The notes under the pieces are model-generated. The model was not told where the DNA came from and ran no database searches. It saw only the letters and a list, made by a program, of their open reading frames with translations. Below are positions 1 to 5,888 of a stretch of DNA of 8,199 bases, in pieces; the stretch's first letter is position 1; each line of letters starts with the position of its first letter. Position numbers and translations under genes: made by a program. This DNA is from Fimbriimonadales bacterium (GTDB taxonomy: Bacteria; Armatimonadota; Fimbriimonadia; Fimbriimonadales; GBS-DC). The stretch covers positions 1 to 8,199 of the forward strand of contig JANXCK010000167.1 of assembly GCA_025060055.1 (NCBI GenBank), given 5' to 3'.

Positions 1-1
1 C

Positions 2-1177
2 ACGATTGAGCAGGGCGCGTTCGTGCCCAAAGTGAACGCTGCCGATGAACGCCTGCGCGAAATCGACTGGTCGCGCACGCCCGCGCTGCTGGCGTACAAC
101 CTCGTTTCAGACCGCCCGATGGCGCAGACGCTGATGCGCACGCACAAAGACGACCCGCTGCTGGCGGTATGGCGCTACGGGCTGGGCACGGCAATCGCGT
201 TCACCTCCGACGCGCAGCCCCGCTGGGCGCAACGCTGGATCGGCTGGCAAGGCTACCCTGTGTTCTGGACGCAGGTGATACGCAGTGCAATGCGCCCCTC
301 CGCGCAGCCTAATCTCGGCTTGACCGCCACCGTGCGCAACGGGCAGGCGATTGTGGAGCTGCAGGCGTTCACCCCGCAAGGCGACCCGATTAATGGCTTA
401 ACTCCGCAACTGGTGGTGGGCGCGCCGTCGGGTGAGCAGACCCCCCTCACGATGAATATGGAAGGCGCAGGCAGGTATGTGGCGCAGTTCCCGCTACGCG
501 AGCAGGGGTTGTACACGCTCAGCACGCAGGGCGACTTCGGCACGGGGCGCACGGCGACGCTGACCACCGCCTTAGCCGTGCCCTACCCGCTGGAGTATCG
601 CTTCTATCGCGAGAACCGCCCGCTGCTGGAGCGCATCGCGGCGCAGACGCGGGGGCGCGTGAACCCTGACCCCGCCCGCGCCTACGACCCGCCGCCTGCC
701 CCGCAACGCCTCACGCGCGACCTATGGACGCTCGCGCTGCTGCTGAGCCTGCTGCTGCTGATGGTGGACATCACCATACGCCGCGTGGTGATTACTATCC
801 CCGAAGCCATTGCCGCGCTGCTGGGCAGGCTGCGCGTGCGCCGCGCCCCGCGCGCCGCAACCGTGCAAGCGGCTCAACGCCTGCAGGCTGCCAAACAGCG
901 CGCCCAAGCGGCACGGGCGTCCCCGTCCGTGCAACCGCGTAGCGTCGGCGTCTCCGCCGACGGACAGCGCTTGGGCGAGACGCCTGTGCAACCGCGTAGC
1001 GTCGGCGTCCCCGCCGACGGACAGCACCTGGGCGAACCGCCCAAGCCACAACCCGTGGCACGGGCGTCCCCGTCCATGCAAAGCTCGCGGAGCGTCGGCG
1101 GAGACGCCGACGAATCTGCCCCTGCAGATACGCTGGGACGCCTGCTGAAAGCGAAACAGCGCGGCACGAAGAGCTGA
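2..1177 (+). CDS. C-terminal part of a large membrane protein, VWA/glutamine amidotransferase-like type (5' partial)
   Basis: The frame is open from base 2, so the GTG at 23 is not a real start and the gene begins outside the window. Numbering from that GTG, residues 50-75 carry the motif WRYGLGTAIAFTSDAQPRW followed by GW. This motif is typical of the C-terminal region of bacterial membrane proteins that combine a VWA or BatA-like part with a glutamine-amidotransferase-like fold, many of unknown function. A beta-rich segment follows (about 97-190), then one strongly hydrophobic helix at about 234-250 and a basic, Ala/Arg/Gln-rich tail. The tail contains a 19-residue tandem repeat (VQPRSVGV[S/P]ADGQ[R/H]LGE at about 303-338) and a third related block at about 348-364. 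These are encoded by copies of an intergenic hairpin repeat. The natural end seems to be DTLGRLLKAKQRGTKS. The stop is TGA at 1175-1177. The family assignment is moderately sure; no enzymatic role can be assigned. Confidence 0.75.
   Translation, partial: TIEQGAFVPKVNAADERLREIDWSRTPALLAYNLVSDRPMAQTLMRTHKDDPLLAVWRYGLGTAIAFTSDAQPRWAQRWIGWQGYPVFWTQVIRSAMRPSAQPNLGLTATVRNGQAIVELQAFTPQGDPINGLTPQLVVGAPSGEQTPLTMNMEGAGRYVAQFPLREQGLYTLSTQGDFGTGRTATLTTALAVPYPLEYRFYRENRPLLERIAAQTRGRVNPDPARAYDPPPAPQRLTRDLWTLALLLSLLLLMVDITIRRVVITIPEAIAALLGRLRVRRAPRAATVQAAQRLQAAKQRAQAARASPSVQPRSVGVSADGQRLGETPVQPRSVGVPADGQHLGEPPKPQPVARASPSMQSSRSVGGDADESAPADTLGRLLKAKQRGTKS
929..1035 (+). repeat. In-frame 57-bp tandem repeat in the tail of the membrane protein gene (family A)
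   Basis: Two 50-bp units at 929-978 and 986-1035 differ at only three bases and are spaced by 57 bp, exactly 19 codons. Each contains a perfect 8-bp stem: CGTCGGCG at 943-950 with CGCCGACG at 955-962 (loop TCTC), and 1000-1007 with 1012-1019 (loop TCCC). The same stem occurs in non-coding DNA at 1841, 1963 and 7259. The flanking block GGCACGGGCGTCCCCGTCC also occurs twice, at 910 and 1057, 147 bp (49 codons) apart. Confidence 0.9.
1057..1112 (+). repeat. Third family A block inside the coding tail
   Basis: The second copy of GGCACGGGCGTCCCCGTCC (1057-1075) is followed by a perfect family A hairpin, CGTCGGCG at 1093-1100 and CGCCGACG at 1105-1112 with loop GAGA. The loop has the complementary polarity to the TCTC/TCCC loops of the two upstream copies. 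The block is read in frame as ARASPSMQSSRSVGGDADE. Confidence 0.85.
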
Positions 1178-1237
1178 GAACATTCCCCGACAGACCGTCT
1201 AAATACCTGTCGGAGTTTCAAACGGCACAGTATTCTG

Positions 1238-1341
1238 AACGGCTGAAGCCGTTCCTGGGCAGACCAAGCCGACCTGCGTCGGCTGTAGCCCGCGTAGGCG
1301 GGCTCTGTTTGCACAGCAACGGCTTCAGCCGTCAGGTACAT
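1238..1341. repeat. Nested-palindrome element, family B copy 1
   Basis: The outer arms ACGGCTGAAGCCGTT (1239-1253) and AACGGCTTCAGCCGT (1318-1332) are perfect 15-bp inverted repeats, and each arm is itself nearly self-complementary. Two hairpins sit inside: hairpin A with AGCCGAC (1267-1273) and GTCGGCT (1278-1284), and hairpin B with AGCCCGC (1287-1293) and GCGGGCT (1298-1304). The result is a cruciform-like three-way layout of about 100 bp. No T-tract follows, so it is not a canonical intrinsic terminator, although it lies downstream of the membrane protein gene. Full relatives are at 2155 and 7434. Confidence 0.9.
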
Positions 1342-1399
1342 CATGCGATTTCCTAAACAGCTTCTCGATGTCCGTGCCAACGGTTCACCTACGAAGTCA

Positions 1400-1407
1400 G
1401 GTATGAT
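1400..1407 (+). promoter_or_regulatory. Candidate -10 element for the zinc-ribbon gene
   Basis: GGTATGAT has the hexamer TATGAT at 1402-1407, five of six matches to TATAAT. It is preceded by GG, as at the other four starts in the window. The expected transcription start near 1414 would give a leader of about 17 nt before the ATG at 1431. No good -35 box is visible. Confidence 0.5.
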
Positions 1408-1430
1408 TCCGCACATAGTTGGGAAAGCCA

Positions 1431-1811
1431 ATGGCACGCTGCTTGGGCTGCGGCACGGAAATGGGTGAGACGCAAGAGTTGTATTGCCCGCGTTGCGCTG
1501 TGTTCGCGGGAGTCTCAGGGCAGAGTTCCACAACGGAACACCCAGGAGCATTCTCGAAGATTGTGCCCACCCGCAATCCAGCAGCGTTAGCAGGCTACTA
1601 CCTCGGCGTGTTCAGCTTGATCCCCTGTCTGGGCGTGCTGCTGGCGCCGTTCGCTGTCGGATTCGGAATTGTGGGCTTGCGCAACGCTCGCGACCTGCCG
1701 CAACAGATTGGACGGGTGCATGCCATCGTTGCGCTCGTACTGGGCGGGATCTCTCTTCTGTTGCACTTGCTCTGCATCGGATATCCCCTCGCTGCGCCGC
1801 TAATTAGATAG
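1431..1811 (+). CDS. Small zinc-ribbon membrane protein with a DUF4190-like two-helix domain
   Basis: This is a 126-residue protein of unknown function. The N-terminus has two CxxC pairs, C4/C7 (CLGC) and C19/C22 (CPRC), the pattern of a zinc ribbon. A short polar linker leads to two hydrophobic segments at about residues 52-83 and 97-119. The signature NPAALAGYYLGVFSLIP plus a conserved Gly-rich second helix resembles DUF4190-type domains, which are commonly fused to zinc ribbons in bacteria. It is probably an inner-membrane protein with the ribbon in the cytoplasm. I chose the ATG at 1431 over the in-frame TTG at 1419 because a -10 element at 1402-1407 leaves a normal leader and GAAAG lies just upstream. 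The gene stands alone between two repeat-rich stretches. The stop is TAG. Confidence 0.7.
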   Translation: MARCLGCGTEMGETQELYCPRCAVFAGVSGQSSTTEHPGAFSKIVPTRNPAALAGYYLGVFSLIPCLGVLLAPFAVGFGIVGLRNARDLPQQIGRVHAIVALVLGGISLLLHLLCIGYPLAAPLIR

Positions 1812-1840
1812 TTGAAATCGGCATAGCAGACGCTGTCATT

Positions 1841-1981
1841 CGTCGGCGAGACGCCGACGCCTGAAGTTTGTCACTTTCGCCAATTTGTGCGGCATATTGT
1901 AGGTTGCGCCCGCCCAAAACCGCTACGAGTTGTGCTTTTTGCCCGAAGTGACAAACGTCAGTCGTCGGCGAGACGCCGACG
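1841..1981. repeat. 36-bp inverted repeat built on two family A hairpins
   Basis: The arms at 1841-1876 and 1946-1981 match at 31 of 36 positions when one is reverse-complemented. Each arm has a perfect family A hairpin (CGTCGGCG, loop AGA, CGCCGACG) at its outer end, then a 7-bp spacer, then TTTGTCACTT (1867-1876) matching AAGTGACAAA (1946-1955). The 69-bp centre (1877-1945) has no coding potential that I can support. No transposase is present. Confidence 0.8.
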
Positions 1982-2002
1982 CTACGCAGGGCGCGTCCGT
2001 AG

Positions 2003-2021
2003 CGTTAGCGTCCCGCTGACG
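2003..2021. repeat. Degenerate family A hairpin
   Basis: CGTTAGCG (2003-2010), loop TCC, CGCTGACG (2014-2021): seven of eight positions pair. It lies between the intact copy at 1963-1981 and the first family C sequence. Confidence 0.65.
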
Positions 2022-2034
2022 AATGGCGCCAACG

Positions 2035-2053
2035 GAAACCCCGACTGGTATAA
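2035..2053 (+). repeat. Family C terminal-repeat sequence, copy 1
   Basis: GAAACCCCGACTGGTATAA. The same 19-mer occurs inverted at 2118-2136 (17 of 19 matches) and in direct orientation at 2272-2290 (18 of 19 matches to copy 1). It lies directly to the left of the left half of a split family B element. Confidence 0.85.
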
Positions 2054-2117
2054 GCCTGTGCGACTGAAGTCGCGCCCACACAAACGAAGCCCGCCTACGC
2101 AGGCTAAACAGCCGACG
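2054..2117. repeat. Left half of a split family B element
   Basis: It contains an arm-like palindrome (CGACTGAAGTCG), then hairpin B (AGCCCGC with GCAGGCT), then only the first half of hairpin A, AGCCGACG, ending exactly at the family C sequence. The order B then A matches the copy at 7434, not those at 1238 and 2155. The missing right half appears at 2291. Confidence 0.7.
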
Positions 2118-2290
2118 TAATACCAATCGGGGTTTCAAATGACGCATCGTCCTGTACGGCTAAAGCCGTTGGTATGCAGACGAAGCCGACCTGCGTCGGC
2201 TCTTTAGCCTGCGCAGGCGGGCTTTGTCTACACAGGAACGGCTTCAGCCGTATCGGAATATTGCGCTACTTGAAACCCCGATTGGTATAA
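2118..2290. mobile_element. Putative 173-bp MITE-like element with family C terminal inverted repeats, carrying family B copy 2
   Basis: The ends at 2118-2145 and 2263-2290 match at 24 of 28 positions in inverted orientation, with core ATACCAATCGGGGTTTCAA. Inside is a complete family B element. The two flanks look like the halves of another family B element, so this unit appears to have inserted into the loop of its hairpin A. It has no ORF of its own and would need a transposase elsewhere. A precise target duplication cannot be fixed by eye; TA next to the left end is possible. Confidence 0.6.
2155..2252. repeat. Nested-palindrome element, family B copy 2
   Basis: The arms ACGGCTAAAGCCGTT (2156-2170) and AACGGCTTCAGCCGT (2237-2251) pair at 14 of 15 positions. 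Hairpin A is AGCCGAC (2184-2190) with GTCGGCT (2195-2201), and its loop CTGC is the same as in copy 1. Hairpin B is AGCCTGC (2206-2212) with GCGGGCT (2217-2223), with one mismatch. The order A then B is the same as in copy 1. Confidence 0.9.
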
Positions 2291-2326
2291 GTCAGCTTCG
2301 GTTGCGTAGGAACAGCTTCAGCCGTA
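2291..2326. repeat. Right half of the split family B element
   Basis: It begins GTCAGCTTCG and ends AACAGCTTCAGCCGT. It matches 29 of 35 positions of the right-hand end of the family B copy at 7434-7527, starting from the second half of hairpin A. It directly abuts the family C end at 2290. Confidence 0.7.
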
Positions 2327-2348
2327 CTGTACTTGAAGTCCGTCAGAA

Positions 2349-4079
2349 TCAGTTAGCAAACACGCCTTCCTTCGTTTCTTGCAACCTCTGGTAATGCCGC
2401 GCGCGACACTGGTTCATCAGCTGCAGACGCTGCTCGTTGTCGACGCCGAGCAAGCGCATAATTCTGCCCGCAATCTCGATGAAGGTCTCGAACTCTTCAG
2501 GCACGACATCGGTTGCGCCTGCTGCGTAGAGCGGTTCAATCTCCGCCATATAGCGGGTGCGCACAATCACATACACATCAGGGTTCAGCTCGCGGATGGT
2601 GCGCACCGTGTAGCGTGCGCTGATTGGATCAGACACGGCAATCACCACGGCGCGAGCGCGCTCCACGCCCGCTGCGTGCATAATCTCAGGATGCGCCGCA
2701 TCGCCATAGATAACAGGCACGCCCTGCCGCTGCGCCTCGCGCACCAACGCGCCATTCATCTCCACCACCACAAACGGCTCGTTCAGCTCGCGCAGCAGGC
2801 TCGCCAAGTTGCGCCCATTCAACCCAAAGCCGACGATAATGATGTGGTCATCCAGTTCGGGATGCGCCTCGCGCTTGGCGCGGATGTGGCTGAGCCAGTG
2901 GGCGCGTCGCGTCGCTCGCGCCAAAACTTGGTAGGTGGTCGCCAGCAGGATAGGCGTGAGCAGGATGCTCAGCGAGGTGCCAGCTACCAAGCCGTTGAGC
3001 AACTCGGATGGCAGCAAGCGTGCCTCGCGCGCCTGCCCCAGCAACACAAACGAAAACTCGCCGATGTTCGCCAGCACCATCCCCGCCAGCAAGCCCACAC
3101 GCAGCGGACGCCGTATCGCCAACGCCACCCCCAACACCAAAAGGCTCTTGAACGCCATCAGCCCCACTGTCCACGCCAGCGTCGGCGCCCAACTCGCCTG
3201 CAGGTACGGCAAGTCGACCAGCATCCCGACCGAGATGAAAAACAGCGCAAGGAAACTGTCGCGAAACGGGATGATATTAGCAGTAATCTGATGGCTGTAG
3301 GGCGTCTCCGAGATAATCACGCCCGCCACAAACGCGCCTAATGCAGGCGACAGCCCCAACGACTGCGTCACGTAGCTCATCAATAGCGCAACAAACAGCG
3401 ACCCCAACACAGGAATCTCGCGCGTCTCAGAAGCGACCATCCAGCGCAACAGGGTGGGCACAATCACACGCGCCGCAAAGTAGACCCCCACAATACCCAG
3501 CAGCGTCACCAGCAACTTCATCCCTACCACCGACATCCCTTGCTCCTGCAGCTGCACCACGAACGGCAGAGTCGCCATAAAAATCGGCGCCATAATATCT
3601 TGGAACAGGAGTACGCCAACTGCGAATCGCCCGTGTGTGCTATCCAGCTCCTCGCGCTGTTTGAGAATCTTGACCCCGACGGCAGTGCTGCTGAGGCTGA
3701 TAATCATTCCCAGCGCCAGTGCCTGCGCCAAAGTGAACCCCAGTAGCCCTGCGCCCAGCGCGCACACCGCCACGGTCAGCCCCACCTGCGTCAGCCCTGC
3801 ACGTAGCACATAGTGACGCAACTGAATAAGTCGGTCTATCGAGAACTCTACGCCGAGCGAGAAAAGCAGCAGCGCCACGCCCAACTCCGCTAACAGCTTA
3901 ATCGCCTCTACCTCGCTCACCCAGCCCAGACCGTAGGGACCAATCAGTGCGCCTGTGAGGATGAACCCCACAATCGAAGGCAAGCGCAGACGCTGAAATA
4001 GCGCTACGATTACGATACTCACGCCAATAACGAGGAGGATGCTCTCCGCGAGGTGGGACGCATGCGTTCCTTGTACCAC
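2349..4079 (-). CDS. Monovalent cation/proton antiporter, CPA2 (KefB/YbaL type) with TrkA-N domain
   Basis: This 576-residue inner-membrane protein is predicted to exchange K+ or Na+ for H+. Residues about 10-385 form the Na+/H+-exchanger domain with about 12 hydrophobic segments. Family landmarks include LFSLGVEFS (72-80), LSSTAVGVKIL (129-139) and LLFQDIMAPI (157-166), whose Gln160-Asp161 pair matches the QD pair at the Kef ion site. Residues 411-545 form a TrkA-N (RCK_N) domain with the Rossmann motif GFGLNG (417-422), an acidic Glu440 at the end of strand 2 that favours NAD(H), and GDAAHPE (459-465). A short charged tail ends the protein, with no TrkA-C domain. The start is GTG, with no ATG nearby. 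A TACAAT -10 box lies only 8 nt upstream, so the transcript would be leaderless or nearly so. The gene is monocistronic here. Exact ion specificity cannot be read from sequence. Confidence 0.93.
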   Translation of the reverse strand: MVQGTHASHLAESILLVIGVSIVIVALFQRLRLPSIVGFILTGALIGPYGLGWVSEVEAIKLLAELGVALLLFSLGVEFSIDRLIQLRHYVLRAGLTQVGLTVAVCALGAGLLGFTLAQALALGMIISLSSTAVGVKILKQREELDSTHGRFAVGVLLFQDIMAPIFMATLPFVVQLQEQGMSVVGMKLLVTLLGIVGVYFAARVIVPTLLRWMVASETREIPVLGSLFVALLMSYVTQSLGLSPALGAFVAGVIISETPYSHQITANIIPFRDSFLALFFISVGMLVDLPYLQASWAPTLAWTVGLMAFKSLLVLGVALAIRRPLRVGLLAGMVLANIGEFSFVLLGQAREARLLPSELLNGLVAGTSLSILLTPILLATTYQVLARATRRAHWLSHIRAKREAHPELDDHIIIVGFGLNGRNLASLLRELNEPFVVVEMNGALVREAQRQGVPVIYGDAAHPEIMHAAGVERARAVVIAVSDPISARYTVRTIRELNPDVYVIVRTRYMAEIEPLYAAGATDVVPEEFETFIEIAGRIMRLLGVDNEQRLQLMNQCRARHYQRLQETKEGVFAN

Positions 4080-4087
4080 GATGGCTA

Positions 4088-4117
4088 ATTGTACCTTTCG
4101 CCCACACCTGCTGTCCC
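4088..4117 (-). promoter_or_regulatory. Promoter of the antiporter gene
   Basis: On the minus strand, TACAAT (4088-4093) is preceded by GG and sits 18 bp downstream of GGGACA (4112-4117), a partial match to TTGACA. The expected transcription start is around 4080-4082, within a few bases of the GTG at 4077-4079. Confidence 0.6.
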
Positions 4118-4249
4118 GCTATTTGTTGAAAAGCAAGTGGCACGCCCGCGAAAGCCAGAGCAGCAGGGACGCATAAGGCAAGAAAATCCCTGACGAATCC
4201 CAACGGCGTGGACGCGGTTGTACCTGCTCCGGGCAGCTCGCCTTTGAAA

Positions 4250-4257
4250 GGTATAAT
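4250..4257 (+). promoter_or_regulatory. -10 element for the DUF6807/cupin pair
   Basis: GGTATAAT has a perfect TATAAT at 4252-4257. The expected start near 4264 excludes translation from the GTG at 4208. No convincing -35 box lies at 16-18 bp. Confidence 0.65.
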
Positions 4258-4271
4258 CCCTCACGGCATGC

Positions 4272-4280
4272 AGGAGGAGG
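4272..4280 (+). promoter_or_regulatory. Shine-Dalgarno sequence deciding the DUF6807 start
   Basis: AGGAGGAGG lies between two in-frame ATG codons at 4268 and 4292. It can serve only the second, at a spacing of 11 nt from the last G. If instead the transcript starts at 4266-4268, the first ATG would be used leaderlessly and this motif would be coding (QEEA). Confidence 0.6.
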
Positions 4281-4291
4281 CGGAACAGCCG

Positions 4292-5419
4292 ATGCGCGTG
4301 TCAGTCCATGCGTTGCAGGCGGAGTACCGCCAAACGCCGATTTGGGCAGAGGTGCGTCAGGGCGGGCTGTTGCGCGAGCCGCTCGCGCTGCAGCATGGCA
4401 CGGAGTTCGTACCCGCCCAAGTGGCGCGAGTAGGCGGGCGACGCTATCTGGTGTGGGTTGAGCCAGAGCTGTTGCGCGGCAAGTCCAAAATCTACGCTGT
4501 GCGTGCGCACCCGCGCCCGATGGAGGGATTCCAGCACACGCAGACCGAGAACGCGCTCCAAATCCGCTATCAGGGCAAGCCATTCACAGCGTATGTGTTT
4601 CGCGGCGCGCCCAAGCCCTATCTCTACCCCGTGATGGGACCTCACGACAAGCCGATTACGCGCCATTTCCCAATGCAGCGCGTCGCAGGCGAGACCACCG
4701 ACCACCCCCACCATCGCTCGATTTGGTTCACACACGGCGCGGTGAACGGAGTCGACTTCTGGACCGAGGGCAGCGGCAAGGGAACGATTGTGCATCAAGC
4801 GCTGGAGGTGGTTGAATCGGGTCCTGTGTTGGCGCGTTGGGTTGCTCGCAACGAGTGGCGCACGCCCGACGGCAAGCCACTGCTGGAGGAGCGCACGGAA
4901 GTGATTTGCTATCATACGCCGAACGCACGCTGGCTCGATTACACCGTCGCGCTGACTGCGATAGACGCCGATGTGAAGTTCGGCGACACGAAGGAGGGCA
5001 CTTTCGGCGTGCGCGTTGCCAGCAGCATGGAGGTCACGCGCAACGCGGGCGGGCAAATCGTGAACGCTGCAGGGCAGCGCGACCGCGAAGCGTGGGGCAA
5101 ACGCGCAACTTGGTGCGACTACACGGGCATCGTGGACGGCGAGGTCGTCGGAATCGCGATTTTCGACCACCCGATGAACCTGCGCCACCCGACCTACTGG
5201 CATGTGCGCGACTACGGGCTATTTGCGGCGAACCCGTTTGGCGTCCACGACTTTGTGCCCGACACGCCGAAAGGCGAGGGCGACTACCTACTCAAAAAGG
5301 GTGATACGCTCACCTTCCGCTACCGCCTCTGGCTGCACAGGGGGCGCACCGATGAGGCAGGCGTCGCCAATCAGTACGAAGCCTACAAAAACGCGCCGCG
5401 AGTGGTGTGGAGAGCCTGA
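4292..5419 (+). CDS. DUF6807 family (PmoA-like) protein
   Basis: This 375-residue protein belongs to the family often auto-labelled 'methane oxygenase PmoA'. That label is misleading, as the family is not shown to be part of methane monooxygenase. Signature regions are KPYLYPVMGP (108-117), PITRHFP (121-127), TTDHPHHRSIW (135-145) and VNGVDFW (151-157); the His cluster around 138-141 could bind metal or ligand. A later conserved part is FDHPMNLRHPTYWHVRDYGLFAANPFG (291-317). Residues 1-75 are less typical. There is no signal peptide or membrane helix, so it should be cytoplasmic, whereas many relatives are secreted. The start was chosen from the promoter at 4252 and the SD at 4272; starting at 4268 would add 8 residues. 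It is followed after one base by the cupin gene, suggesting coupled translation and a shared pathway, perhaps of sugar metabolism (inference). Confidence 0.88.
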   Translation: MRVSVHALQAEYRQTPIWAEVRQGGLLREPLALQHGTEFVPAQVARVGGRRYLVWVEPELLRGKSKIYAVRAHPRPMEGFQHTQTENALQIRYQGKPFTAYVFRGAPKPYLYPVMGPHDKPITRHFPMQRVAGETTDHPHHRSIWFTHGAVNGVDFWTEGSGKGTIVHQALEVVESGPVLARWVARNEWRTPDGKPLLEERTEVICYHTPNARWLDYTVALTAIDADVKFGDTKEGTFGVRVASSMEVTRNAGGQIVNAAGQRDREAWGKRATWCDYTGIVDGEVVGIAIFDHPMNLRHPTYWHVRDYGLFAANPFGVHDFVPDTPKGEGDYLLKKGDTLTFRYRLWLHRGRTDEAGVANQYEAYKNAPRVVWRA

Positions 5420-5420
5420 G

Positions 5421-5888
5421 ATGGAAAGACGACTTATCGAAGGTGTTCAGCTCAAGCCACTGGTGGCGCATGCTGACGAGCGGGGCTACCTGATGGAACT
5501 GCTCCGCTGCGACGACCCGATTTTCCAAAAGTTTGGGCAGGCGTATGTGTCGCTGAACTACCCAGGCGTCATTCGCGCTTGGCACTGGCACGAAAAGCAA
5601 ACCGACTACTGGGTGGTGGTGAAAGGCATGGTGAAAGCCGTGCTGTACGACCGCCGCGCCGACTCGCCGACCTACGGGATGATTAACGAGTTTTTTCTGG
5701 GCGAACACCATCGCGTGCTGCTGGTCATCCCGCCGTTGGTGGCGCACGGCTATAAGACGATTGGCGTGGAGCCGTCGCTGCTAATCAACTTCCCAACAGA
5801 GCCGTACAATCGCGAAAACCCTGACGAGTTGCGCCTGCCGTATGACACGCCCGAAATTCCCTACGACTGGGGGATTAGGATGGGCTAA
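5421..5888 (+). CDS. RmlC-like cupin (dTDP-4-dehydrorhamnose 3,5-epimerase family)
   Basis: This is a 155-residue single-domain cupin. It follows the RmlC pattern: GVIRAWHWH (49-57) corresponds to GVLRGLHxQ, with Arg52 and the likely catalytic His55; VVVKGMVKAVLYDRR (65-79) and SPTYG (82-86) follow; then IPPLVAHG (103-110), Tyr129 in TEPYNRENPDE, and a closing DTPEIPYDW (142-150) like the usual DP-I-DW end. It is shorter than classic RmlC (about 180 residues), so the substrate may differ. Other dTDP-rhamnose genes are absent from the window. The preceding gene stops TGA one base before this ATG (TGAGATG), and GGAG at 5409-5412 is a suitable SD. Its TAA overlaps the stop of the convergent glyA. 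Fold is sure, exact substrate is not. Confidence 0.85.
   Translation: MERRLIEGVQLKPLVAHADERGYLMELLRCDDPIFQKFGQAYVSLNYPGVIRAWHWHEKQTDYWVVVKGMVKAVLYDRRADSPTYGMINEFFLGEHHRVLLVIPPLVAHGYKTIGVEPSLLINFPTEPYNRENPDELRLPYDTPEIPYDWGIRMG

Noticed and set aside
1238..1341. Family B hairpins as intrinsic terminators
   Set aside because: None of the copies is followed by a T-run, and copies occur both downstream of genes and just upstream of promoters.
1419..1430. TTG at 1419 as start of the zinc-ribbon protein
   Set aside because: It would leave a leader of only about 5 nt with no SD, and adds just four residues; the ATG at 1431 fits better.
874..1551. 225-codon open frame on the minus strand
   Set aside because: It spans the coding tail of the membrane gene, a family B repeat and part of the zinc-ribbon gene in antisense; it is long only because the repeats lack stops.
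1887..2120. Open frame of 77 codons on + (and a 74-codon one on -) in the repeat region
   Set aside because: It runs through family A, C and B repeats, has an arginine-rich composition with no recognisable domain, and has no promoter or SD; it is a by-product of GC-rich repeats.
1812..2348. CRISPR array
   Set aside because: The repeats are palindromic, diverged, in both orientations and without equal-length unique spacers.
2379..3341. 320-codon open frame on + opposite the antiporter
   Set aside because: It is rich in His, Gln and Arg with no domain, and is the antisense shadow of an unmistakable antiporter gene.
4208..4291. Longer N-terminus for the DUF6807 protein from GTG 4208
   Set aside because: The TATAAT box at 4252-4257 lies inside this extension, and a strong SD sits before the ATG at 4292.
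4292..5419. Annotation as a methane monooxygenase subunit
   Set aside because: PmoA-like is a family label only; real PmoA is a multi-helix membrane protein, and this protein has no membrane helices.
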